From: Candidatus Gullanella endobia
GTDB lineage: Bacteria > Pseudomonadota > Gammaproteobacteria > Enterobacterales > Enterobacteriaceae
DNA: 64,000 nucleotides
Reading direction: 5' to 3'
NCBI RefSeq assembly: GCF_900048035.1
Contig: NZ_LN999832.1
Location: 496,001 to 560,000 of the forward strand
Shown here: in pieces, positions 51,574 to 60,758 of the stretch
How positions within the stretch are numbered: the first letter of the stretch is position 1
Layout: every line of letters starts with the position of its first letter
Program-made: the position numbers and the translations under genes
Notes under the pieces: model-generated
The model's database searches: none
What the model was told of the DNA's origin: nothing
What the model saw: the letters and a program-made list of their open reading frames with translations, nothing else

Positions 51574-53715
51574 AGACGTTAATAAAAAATATCTAAGTAA
51601 TCATAAAACATATGAATTAGATTTATTTACTCCATTTGCTCTGTATTAGATTAATTATTTTGATTTTTGTTAGTAAAATAATTTAAAGTCTATTAAATAT
51701 AGTTATGATAGCAGATTTCATTATGTAATGAGTTAAATCTAATAAGATGAATAAAAGTTATTTTTGTTATAAAATATAACATATTAAAATTAGTACTGTT
51801 TTTAGCAATATAACTGCATACCTTTTCTATCAAAACTACTATTATAGTATTCACGTCAGTGAACTAAAGTACATAAGCATTTATAATACAAGTAGTTACT
51901 AAAATATTTTAATTGTATGATTCATTTTCATGGAATATAAAAATATTCGTTCTTTTCTTTATTTTAGCTATATATATTATATAGCTTATAAAAACTTATC
52001 AGAATAAAACATAAACTAAAATTCTTACCATTATATTTTAATCATTAGTTCTGTTATAATAGAAAATAACTACTATGCTATCAAGGATATATTAATATCA
52101 ATTTTATTTAAACTATATTAATTTAATATATTTTATTTACTTATTAAAAAAGAAATTTATTAAATTGATATAAATTTATTTATATGCTAAATCTTAGCTT
52201 TTTTAACATAAATTTTATTTATAGAATAAATTATTTTTAACAACATAATCTAAACTAGATTAAATCTTAATTATAAAAAATTGCTCTTTTCTTATTATTT
52301 TTATTAGAGAAAATATTAAATGTAATTAATTTTTATAATTTTATAAAAGTCAAAAATTCTAAAAAACACAGAAATATAATTGTATTTTAATATCTAAAAT
52401 TAATTTTTTTTAAAAGAGCTATTAATACTCATAATATAAGAAAATTGATTTATTTTTCATAATAGAAATATTCGTTGACATTCGATTAATCTAGATAAAT
52501 AAAAATATTTTTATTTATCTAGATTAATATTGACCTTTTAATAAATAGCACTCGACTCAAATTAAATTTCAACTATTTACCATTAATTCAGTTATCAGTA
52601 TATACGTCTAATTATAAAAAAGAACGTATTATCTGCTTATACATCTATTAAAATAACTTCATTAATACAGTTTTAAAAAGTATTTAAAAAGTTAATAAAC
52701 AGAAAGAATAAAATATTTTCTATTAAAATTAGCAGAAATTTTTATAAAAACAAATATAACCAATTATATTAAATATAATTGATATGAATAGAATTTTTTT
52801 AAAGTTAGAATGATATCAATATATCTAGACTTGATATCTTATAATCTACACTATACCTGATAATAGTTTTTAATAAATTAACTATTCATAGATATATTTT
52901 ATCTATTTTTAATGTTTTTAATTTCTATTGCTTTAATAGTTTATGTTTCTAATTTTCTTCTAAATTCAAGAAAAATCCTATCTTTATTATCAAATTATAA
53001 AATTTATCATAATCCTATTATCTTCGCTATTTTATAAAAAAATAAAATATTGAAGACTAGCGTGCAATATCAATATATTATTATGCTTTATATATAGATT
53101 TACTTTTTAATTATATATTACTCAATAGACAAAGTCTGTTATCAGATAAATTCATTTTCATGTAAAATATGATAGGTTATTCAATTAACTTTAAGCGAAG
53201 TTGTCAAAAACTATTAAAATAAATATATTCAAAAAAAATTGATTGAAATCAAAAAATCATAAAAATAATATGGACAATATAGATTATAAATAGATTGAAT
53301 ATTCTTAGTTCGTAAAATCTCTGCTTTTTATGATAAAAGTAATAAATACAATAAGATTATTATTAGTATCTATTCAATTAGAATAAAGATGATTCTTTAT
53401 TCTTGTAGTAAGAGATAAAGAAAAAATAGATATCGATAATTTTTAAAAAATGATTTAATATAATAAATTATAAAATGAAAAATAGTAATTCCTATCAAGG
53501 ATAACCGACATTATGAAGGTATCGAAAAAATCCAGTTTTAATCATAAAGTAAAGCAACTGTCAACATCTGACATATTTATTATACATATTATATATAATA
53601 GTTTTATGTATTATTAATACAATAATAAATGATTTAATTATTAACACACTTGCAGTAATAATTTTCTAACGTAGACTAGAGGAATATTCATTATTAATTA
53701 ATTTGGATATTATAT
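51574..53715. other. gene-free region between ibpA and tusA
   Basis: 2.1 kb without a recognised gene. It contains a 9-bp-arm repeat at 51966-51986 and the 44-bp perfect palindrome at 52485-52528. A short frame at 53513 with an AAGGA site 12 bases upstream starts 'MKVSKKSSFNHKVKQLSTSD' but stops after 34 codons and is unlike any protein I know. Confidence 0.55.
52485..52528. repeat. 44-bp perfect palindrome
   Basis: Every base from 52485 to 52506 is the complement of its mirror position from 52528 to 52507, with no loop and no mismatch. The arm is ATTAATCTAGATAAATAAAAAT (22 bp; first 16: ATTAATCTAGATAAAT). No gene lies within 1 kb on either side. It could form a cruciform or a long RNA hairpin; it is far longer than a normal terminator stem and has no clear gene to terminate. 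Confidence 0.95.
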
Positions 53716-53988
53716 ATGTGTAATATTTCTTCTACTGTAGATAAAACTTTAGATACTCGTGGGCTTCGTTGTCCTGAACCTATCATGGCAATACGTAAAA
53801 CTGTACGCCATATGTCTGATGGTCAGACATTATTGATTATTTCTGACGATCCGGCAACTACTCGTGATATTCCTAGTTTCTGCCGATTTATGGATCATAC
53901 TTTATTGGCGAAGATTACGAAACAACTACCTTATCGTTATCTTTTATGCAAAGGGTATGAGCAGCAATCTGATCTTAGTTATTTTTAA
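53716..53988 (+). CDS. tusA: sulfur carrier protein TusA
   Basis: Receives persulfide sulfur from the cysteine desulfurase IscS and passes it to TusBCD for 2-thiouridine synthesis. 90 residues; E. coli has 81. The SirA-fold signature '[19 protein letters not shown]' carries the catalytic cysteine near residue 19, and '[16 protein letters not shown]' and '[10 protein letters not shown]' complete the family pattern. About nine extra C-terminal residues ('[10 protein letters not shown]') extend beyond the E. coli end, perhaps from loss of the original stop. No strong ribosome site. In E. coli it lies near zntA and yhhQ; here only DUF1820, rsmD and ftsY follow. Confidence 0.96.
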   Translation: MCNISSTVDKTLDTRGLRCPEPIMAIRKTVRHMSDGQTLLIISDDPATTRDIPSFCRFMDHTLLAKITKQLPYRYLLCKGYEQQSDLSYF

Positions 53989-54647
53989 AAAAATTAAAAT
54001 TTAAGGATATAATAAATGTATTATCATAAAGTAATATATAAGCTTTACATAAAGATAGAAAAATAAGCAAAATCCTATTCAGGATAAATGAATAGTAATA
54101 ATAATTTTTTAAACAAACAATACTTAAAACTAAAAATTCCACTAAAAGTAATGAAATATAATTCTTATATAAAGAATTTTTATTCATTTAGGCTAAATCT
54201 AATTTATTAAATTAGAGTATAAGGCGATATAATCAACATCAATCTTAAAATTATAGGTATTAACAGAAATCGAATTTACGTATCATATAAACTGTGCCAG
54301 TATTATGAAATAATCGAATCAAATGCTATTAAAGTATATAGCAGGAAAAGAAATTAATAACAACATAAGGTATTCATTTATTTTATAATATGAATTACTT
54401 TATAGCATCAACAGTATGCTATTAACTATCGTCGCCAGTGCATCAAATTTGATTTGTATGTAATGAATTAATATTTTTATAAAATCTACGATGGTCTCAT
54501 AGGTTAATACAGCTGTTGACTGCATTTATTTATTCTGGTATTGGTATCTAGGCAGAGGCAGACGAGCGTTGCCTACCTTCATGCTATTTTACCGCTACTT
54601 TTCCTTGGCGTAATTCATGCGTATACATTGCGAGAGACAGCAGGTTT
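53989..54647. other. gene-free region with a GC-rich island
   Basis: Mostly AT-rich, but 54503-54647 stands out as much more GC-rich. It contains an open frame of 36 codons (54503-54613) reading 'LGRGRRALPTFMLFYRYFSL' near its end, without a start codon, plus a candidate promoter for the next gene: TTGACT at about 54515, a 17-base spacer and an extended -10-like TGG-TATTGG. It may be the tail of a lost membrane protein gene or a leader region. Confidence 0.45.
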
Positions 54648-54968
54648 ATGAGCAGCGAGTATCCTATTTATCGTATTCAGTTTATTAATAATGGCAAAAA
54701 TTATCAGTTATTTGTACATGAACTTAGTCAAAGTCCTTTATTTGGGTTTATAGAAATTGGTAATTTTATATTTAGCAATCATACTAATTTGGTAGTCGAT
54801 CCCTCCGAGGAAAAGCTAAAAACAGAATTCAGCGGTGTCAGTCGTAGCCATATCCCACTTCAAGCTATCATTCGTATTGACGTAGTGACTAAAAAAGGCA
54901 GTGCTCGTATTTCCGATTTAGGTGATAATGTTACGATGTTTCCTTATTTACCTAGTAAGAAACTATAA
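54648..54968 (+). CDS. DUF1820 family protein, function unknown
   Basis: 106 residues. The sequence fits the DUF1820 family (PF08850) as I know it from Pseudomonas and other gammaproteobacteria: an N-terminal 'YPIYRIQFINNGKNYQLFV', then 'LFGFIEIGNFIF', the strongly conserved 'VVDPSEEKLKTEF', 'SRSHIPLQAIIRIDVV' and a C-terminal 'DLGDNVTMFPYLP'. It looks soluble, with no signal peptide or membrane span. E. coli K-12 has no member that I know of, so its retention in this reduced genome is notable. It lies 660 bp after tusA on the same strand, with a GC-rich upstream region and AGG a few bases before the ATG. No biochemical role is established. Confidence 0.85.
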   Translation: MSSEYPIYRIQFINNGKNYQLFVHELSQSPLFGFIEIGNFIFSNHTNLVVDPSEEKLKTEFSGVSRSHIPLQAIIRIDVVTKKGSARISDLGDNVTMFPYLPSKKL

Positions 54969-55179
54969 TAGAGTAGGGTATGTTCCCCAGTATCCTTATT
55001 TTGATTAATTAACAATTTGTTATGCAGGCTATATTTTATGGTCAGTTAAATTTCATGGTCAATAAATTACTTATACCCGTTATTTTTACATGAAATAACT
55101 ATTTTAAAGATATTAAAATAGAAATATGTTTTTCATAAACTGCTACTAAATTTATTTTATTTCTGTTCCGAATAGATTT

Positions 55180-55211
55180 CAGTGATATAGAAGTACACAT
55201 ACATATCACTG
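55180..55211 (+). terminator. possible terminator after DUF1820 gene
   Basis: CAGTGATA (55180-55187) pairs with TATCACTG (55204-55211) around a 16-nt loop. It is about 210 nt past the stop and lacks a T-run, so the call is weak. Confidence 0.3.
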
Positions 55212-55263
55212 TTATCAAGCTTAACTAATATTAAGAAAATATTTCAGCAGCTTTATAAAATTA

Positions 55264-55286
55264 TTAGGTTAAATAATAAAACCTAA
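55264..55286 (-). terminator. possible terminator after rsmD
   Basis: On the minus strand TTAGGTT pairs with AACCTAA (7 bp, 9-nt loop), followed by TAATAATTTTAT. It lies 29 nt past the rsmD stop. Confidence 0.45.
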
Positions 55287-55314
55287 CACTATTAGGATAA
55301 ATAAATGATATAGA

Positions 55315-55920
55315 TTAATGAGTATTATGTCCTTTCTTTAGCGTAGTGTGACGGATGTAGAGAAAATAAGCAACTTGACCAGCAATTTTCTTTCGATGTA
55401 ATTGCCAATGAGCTGGTACTTTAGGAGTAAAGCTTTTTTTTTCAGTTTCAATGTAAATCCAGGCGTTATCAGATAAACGTTGATAATACTCTAATATATC
55501 TACCGTAGAATTTATTATACCGTGATGAAAAGGAGGATCAATAAAGACAATATCAAAAATAGAACCTGGTTGAGCAAGCCAAAGTAGGCTATTTGTGCTA
55601 ATAACCTTCGCATGTTTTGTTTTCAACGTTATAAGACTTTGGGTTAGCTGCATACTAATTGCATAATCCTGTTCCAATAATGTAACGCTACTAGCAGCAC
55701 GCGATAGTGCTTCAAAACCTAAAGCACCACTGCCAGCAAAACAATCAAGACAATGTGCGCCTTGAATAACCGGAGTTAACCAATTAAAAAGTGTTTCCCT
55801 AACTCGATTAGCAGTCGGCCTTAAACCTGGCCTGTCTATTACTTTTAGCTTATGACCTCGAAAAAAACCGCCAATAATACGAACTTGGCCAACTGAGTTG
55901 GTTATCTTTTTTTTTGCCAT
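55315..55920 (-). CDS. rsmD: 16S rRNA (guanine-966-N2)-methyltransferase RsmD
   Basis: SAM-dependent enzyme that methylates G966 of 16S rRNA, in the ribosomal P-site region. 201 residues from the chosen ATG at 55920 ('MAKKKITNSVGQVRIIGG'); E. coli has 198. An upstream in-frame TTG at 55959 would add 13 residues that have no counterpart. The SAM motif is 'CLDCFAGSGALGFEALSR' near residues 56-73 and the catalytic motif IV is 'FIDPPF' near 127. 'LRPTANRVRETLFNWL' is a family block. In E. coli rsmD is divergent from ftsY, exactly as here (ftsY starts 0.7 kb away on the other strand). Confidence 0.95.
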   Translation of the reverse strand: MAKKKITNSVGQVRIIGGFFRGHKLKVIDRPGLRPTANRVRETLFNWLTPVIQGAHCLDCFAGSGALGFEALSRAASSVTLLEQDYAISMQLTQSLITLKTKHAKVISTNSLLWLAQPGSIFDIVFIDPPFHHGIINSTVDILEYYQRLSDNAWIYIETEKKSFTPKVPAHWQLHRKKIAGQVAYFLYIRHTTLKKGHNTH

Positions 55921-56609
55921 AGATATCTCATTATAGGTTAACATATTTTTTAAAGACAATATAAAGCATCAAAAATATACTATTTTAGTAATCAAAAAAC
56001 ATAAAAAATAATATATCTATTTATTTCTATTGTAAATTCTTGTATAATGCATATTGTTCATTAGCAAAAGTTGATGAATTTAGTATTATCAAATGAATAG
56101 GTTACTTATTCGCTATTTTAATGTTTAGTAAGGAATGTAACCGAAAATGGCAAAAACGTTATTTCTTTTTCTAGTTAAGTTATTTATTATCAAGATAATA
56201 ATATGAAGTAGAATATGGAAAACCGATACCTTCTATTGTAGTTACTATAATGTGTGATAAAACAGTGGATGTTATCGAATTACTTTTTTCTAAATAAAAA
56301 TAGAAAAAACGAATATAGATTATTTTTATCGCTTACTACACAAGATTAAAGTTCTGTTTCTGATCTAATATTAATATTCATTTATATAAAATGAAACTAT
56401 AAAAACAGAATCAATTTCGATATCTTAAATAGATACGAAAATTATTAGAGATAACAGAATTCTTATAGCTGATAAACCCATTAAACTTTTATTACTTATA
56501 GTTATATAGGAAAATGATACGCTCTACATGACAATAGAGATTGTTTCTTTTAGTAATCAAGTTTCATCTCATAATAATGCTATTTTTATAAAACTATCAA
56601 TATACTACT
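55921..56609. other. gene-free region between divergent rsmD and ftsY
   Basis: In E. coli the two genes are close together; here about 0.7 kb of AT-rich DNA separates them, probably including the degraded 5' part of ftsY. A TAA stop lies in frame 21 nt upstream of the ftsY ATG. No other relic is recognised. Confidence 0.55.
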
Positions 56610-57617
56610 ATGGAATTAATATTATCTGCAGATAATACCTTAGAAAGGTATATCACTTTTTCTAAAATACTAGATAATAAAGCACATGTTTTTGAGCACG
56701 CTGGATTATTTACTCGATTAAAAAATAGTCTGATTAGGACTAGAAAAAATTTTGGATCTGAATTTATTGGATTATTTCGTAGTAATAAAATTAGTCATGA
56801 TCTCTTTGAGATATTAGAAGAAAAACTGCTAGTAGCTGACGTAGGTGTTGAGACTACCCGAAAAATAATTAATAATTTGATAAATCATACCAATCGTAAC
56901 CATTTAAAGGATACTAAAACGTTATATAGACAATTACGAGAAGAAATGGTAACTATTCTTATCAATGTAGAACAGCCCTTAAAAATAAGAAGAAAAAAAC
57001 CCTTTGTTATTATAATAGTTGGTGTTAACGGTGTTGGTAAAACTACTACTATTGGTAAACTAGCTTATCTTTATCAATCTGAAGGAAAAAATGTTATGCT
57101 TGCAGCAGGAGATACATTCCGTTCAGCAGCGGTAGAACAATTACAGATGTGGGGTGAACTTAACCATATTCCAGTGATAGCACAACAGACCGGGGCTGAT
57201 TCTGCTTCGGTTATTTTTGATGCTATAAAGGCAGCTAAATCGCGCGATATTGATATATTAATAGCGGATACTGCAGGACGATTGCAGAATAAAACTCATC
57301 TTATGGATGAGTTAAAAAAAATTATTATAGTAATGAAAAAATTAGATATTGAAGCTCCTCATGAAGTTATGCTAGCTTTGGATGCTATTACTGGACAGAA
57401 TAGTATTAGTCAAGTGAATTTATTCAACAATGTAATAGGAATAACTGGTATTGTAGTAACTAAATTAGATGGTACTGCTAGAGGCGGAGTAATTTTTACT
57501 ATAGCAGATCGCTTCTGTATTCCTGTTCGTTTTATTGGTATTGGAGAAGCTGCTGGAGATCTACAACCTTTTAAAGCTGAAAATTTTATAAAAGCAATTC
57601 TGCCAGAAACAGATTAG
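56610..57617 (+). CDS. ftsY: signal recognition particle receptor FtsY, short form
   Basis: GTPase receptor that docks SRP-ribosome complexes at the membrane for co-translational insertion, upstream of SecYEG/YidC. 335 residues against 497 in E. coli: the long acidic A domain is gone, leaving the N and G domains. The N domain has 'LFTRLKNSLIRTRKNFGSEF' and 'LEEKLLVADVGVETTRKI'. The G domain has the P-loop 'GVNGVGKTTTIGKLA' near 146-160, 'DTFRSAAVEQLQ', 'ADTAGRLQNK' and 'TKLDGTARGGVIF'. An in-frame stop just seven codons before the ATG, with no other start between, shows the A domain is truly absent. ftsE and ftsX, which follow in E. coli, are missing. Confidence 0.96.
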   Translation: MELILSADNTLERYITFSKILDNKAHVFEHAGLFTRLKNSLIRTRKNFGSEFIGLFRSNKISHDLFEILEEKLLVADVGVETTRKIINNLINHTNRNHLKDTKTLYRQLREEMVTILINVEQPLKIRRKKPFVIIIVGVNGVGKTTTIGKLAYLYQSEGKNVMLAAGDTFRSAAVEQLQMWGELNHIPVIAQQTGADSASVIFDAIKAAKSRDIDILIADTAGRLQNKTHLMDELKKIIIVMKKLDIEAPHEVMLALDAITGQNSISQVNLFNNVIGITGIVVTKLDGTARGGVIFTIADRFCIPVRFIGIGEAAGDLQPFKAENFIKAILPETD

Positions 57618-57686
57618 TATTAGATAGGTTTTCATTCATGTTATGGTTAACATAATATTTTTGACTAACTGTTTGAATCGAAGAGA

Positions 57687-57704
57687 AGTTTTTCTAGAAA
57701 AACT
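57687..57704 (+). terminator. possible terminator after ftsY
   Basis: AGTTTTT-CTAG-AAAAACT is a perfect 18-bp palindrome, followed by GTTTTTATAG. It lies 69 nt past the ftsY stop. The all-AT stem is weak. Confidence 0.45.
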
Positions 57705-59176
57705 GTTTTTATAGTAATTACTGCTTTATAAATTTTACTAAAATTATTCTAACTATAAGATATATGATATCTAATAGAGATAATTTATCCACTCATCAAC
57801 AGATTTATTGAAATCACCAGGCGGTAATAAAAGATTAATAATTTCAATGTCAAGTATTTAATATTATAATCTATTAACGATAATATCTAAATCGTGTTGG
57901 TGAATAATTTTTATTTCGTATATGCTTATAAAATTAAAATTCTATTTTTATAATATGCTATCTACATATCATTTGTTCCTGAAACAATTTTTTAAACTAC
58001 TATCTTATATAGTCAAAATATCTATTAAAAACTTTCTTTTAAAATAAAATATCAATAAAGATGTATATTTGTTTAACTAGTATTGTTTATGTATAATATG
58101 TACTAATATAACAGCGTATAAAATCCATTATAACTAAGAATAAAATCAACATAAATAGCTAACTGACTACGTCTAGTTATAGAGAAATAATTCTAATCAA
58201 TATATCACTTGTATTGATAGGGTTTTTAATAACAATATTGACAACTTACAAAAAGTATAAACTATTATAAGCCATACGGTTACCGCTTTACCATTCGCTT
58301 TTCTACTACTATTAAGTGATGTATGCACACTATGTCACTAAATATAGTAAATGACTTATCTATTAAGAATTTTCTATTAATTTGGAATTTAAGAGATATC
58401 ATAGAATAGTAAAAATAACGCATTAAAAGGTATAATGCATTAAGAAAAATATAAAAACTACCACAAGAAGTTTCCTATTGAAATATAATTCATATCGAAA
58501 TAATATCGCTAGTTATTAAAATTTAATAAATTTAATAGAGTTAATTTCTTGCTTTTTTATAGTAAATAAATTTATCTAGCTATCATTATAAAACTATATT
58601 TTATAGGCAATCTATCATAACAAATGACCTCATCATTCTTTTATAACAGAGTTAATTAGTAATAGCTATCGGTGGTCAGATTTTGGTAGATACAGGTTAT
58701 ACGTAATATTTTCTATAAAAACAGAATATTGATCTGTTTTTATAAAGCTAGAAAGATATATCCAATATCGTTTAAGTTCTTTTGACTTATGTATCTATAT
58801 TTACACAATAATTAGTAATATAGTATAGATAAATAAGGTTATAATGTAATAGCTATATAGCATATATCTAAAATATTCTAGATACCAAATTCAATATACT
58901 AATAATCACATAATTTTATTACCGATGATTTTTGTCTATTTATATAAATAAAAGTAATTATAATTTCTAAAAGATAAAAAGCTAAAGATAAAAGTATTGA
59001 TAATATTCATCTAGAAAATCAAATATAATTCAGAAAAATTTTTTCTGATATAATTATCATTATACTAAAACAGCAGTTAATAATTTCGCAGTTTATAGAC
59101 AGTTAATTTTATTTAAAGTAAAGAATACAACAAAATAATTATACACTGATATGTAAAGTGTGTTGTCTGATTACCG
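57705..59176. other. gene-free region between ftsY and rpoH
   Basis: In E. coli ftsE and ftsX occupy this interval; no recognisable trace remains. A GC-richer stretch at 58261-58341 reads 'SHTVTALPFAFLLLLSD' in one frame before a stop, reminiscent of a motif in BCCT transporters; it may be a relic of an unrelated gene or chance. Confidence 0.45.
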
Positions 59177-60034
59177 TTAGGCCTCTATTGCTAAACGCAT
59201 TTTCTTCATAGCATTTTTTTCAAGTTGACGCACGCGTTCTGCAGAAACACCATAACGGTTTGCTAACTCTTGTAGTGTACTTTTGTTGTTATTATCCAAC
59301 CAACGCGCACGGATAATATCTTGGCTACGTTCATCGAGATTTTCTATTGCTAAATTTAGTTTATCAGCAGCGTGATCATCCCAGTTATCCTCTTCAATAC
59401 TATCGGCAAAGTCGGACGATTTATCTTTAAGATAGAGTACAGGCGCTATATGCTGCCCTTCGAAAGGATCATCTTCTGGTGTAGGATCAAGTGTTATATC
59501 TTGTGCAGCCATACGAGATTCCATTTCACGGATATCCTTACTGGTTACGCCTAACTCTTTAGCTACTATTTCTACTTCGTCTTGATTAAACCAACCTAAG
59601 CGTTGCTTTGTTTTACGAAGATTAAAGAATAGCTTACGTTGTGCTTTTGTAGTCGCCACTTTTACAATACGCCAATTACGCAATACATATTCGTGAATTT
59701 CCGCCTTAACCCAGTGAACCGCAAAAGAAACAAGCCGTACACCTACTTCCGGTTTAAAACGACGGACAGCTTTCATCATGCCGATGTTTCCTTCTTGAAT
59801 CAAATCAGCTTGCGGCAAACCGTAACCTGAATAGTTACGAGCAATATGAACAACAAAGCGAAGGTGAGATAAAATAAGTTGTTTAGCCGCCTCTATATCA
59901 CCTTGATAATGTAATCGTTCAGCTAGTATTCGTTCTTCATCCGCTGTAAGTATTGGATAAGTATTAGCAGTCCTAACATAAGCTTCTAGACTGCTCTGAG
60001 GAACATATACTAACACTTGCATATTTTTGATCAT
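59177..60034 (-). CDS. rpoH: RNA polymerase sigma factor RpoH (sigma-32)
   Basis: Heat-shock sigma factor directing transcription of chaperone and protease genes. 285 residues (E. coli 284). Region 2 has '[20 protein letters not shown]' and '[20 protein letters not shown]' with '[19 protein letters not shown]'. The RpoH box 'QRKLFFNLR' near 132-140 is intact. The region 4 helix-turn-helix is '[20 protein letters not shown]'. The first dozen residues are diverged ('[15 protein letters not shown]'). In E. coli rpoH is on the same strand as ftsY and ftsEX; here it is on the opposite strand to ftsY, so a local inversion has happened. Its likely target ibpA-ibpB is in this window. Confidence 0.97.
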   Translation of the reverse strand: MIKNMQVLVYVPQSSLEAYVRTANTYPILTADEERILAERLHYQGDIEAAKQLILSHLRFVVHIARNYSGYGLPQADLIQEGNIGMMKAVRRFKPEVGVRLVSFAVHWVKAEIHEYVLRNWRIVKVATTKAQRKLFFNLRKTKQRLGWFNQDEVEIVAKELGVTSKDIREMESRMAAQDITLDPTPEDDPFEGQHIAPVLYLKDKSSDFADSIEEDNWDDHAADKLNLAIENLDERSQDIIRARWLDNNNKSTLQELANRYGVSAERVRQLEKNAMKKMRLAIEA

Positions 60035-60758
60035 TCAGACCTCTTTCTAGAAACTAAGATATTATTAAAACTATTTAATTAGGAGTCAATATTTAACTAT
60101 TGAACAGTTGGTAATAAGATCGCGATCCTGTTAGTAAGTTAAGTAATCGAAATATTTATTAATACTTTTATTGTATCAAAATATTAATTAGGTTTAAATG
60201 TATAAAAATACTATACTGGTGCTACACCAGAAGACAGTTAGGTTAAAAATCAAGTAATTATAAATAGAACTAATCTTAGAATGTCTTTATCCTATCTAAT
60301 GTTATAAAACATAAATATAATATTAAACATCTTTGCTATATTCACTGTTTGAATATTTTAACAAAAAATCTAATACTTTATATACAAGATTAGCAACAGA
60401 GGCTTAATTAATAAAATCTGACAATACTCCTCTCTTAATAAATAGTTTCAGGATAAACCCATCAACATAACCGATTAATTTTATAACGTTGATAATAATA
60501 TTATGCTAGATAAAACACTTAGACGTATGCTGTTTCTGATAAACAAATAGTATAACAATTATAGAGTTTTTATTACGGTATATAGTTTTTAACTAGATTA
60601 ACTATTTCTAATTGAGAGAGCAAAATTTAAGTAATTTCTTTATGTTTTATAACTATTTTCACTATCTATTGTCTAGTGTATTTTATTTATTTAAATACCA
60701 AAATACTTATTAAGTTTTATATTAATATAGCTATTAGTTTAGATTAAAGGTAGTTAAT
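60035..60758. other. divergent intergenic region between rpoH and rmuC
   Basis: Contains the 5' regions of both genes. No gene relic or confident promoter was recognised. Confidence 0.55.

Larger units (their letters stand above)
54969..55314. other. intergenic region between convergent DUF1820 gene and rsmD
   Basis: No gene. Two stem-loops, at 55180-55211 and 55264-55286, may end the two converging transcripts. Confidence 0.6.

Noticed and set aside
51449..51649. 66-codon plus-strand frame antisense to the ibpA leader
   Set aside because: It overlaps the ibpA start, its ribosome site and promoter on the other strand, which explain the conserved sequence; no family pattern.
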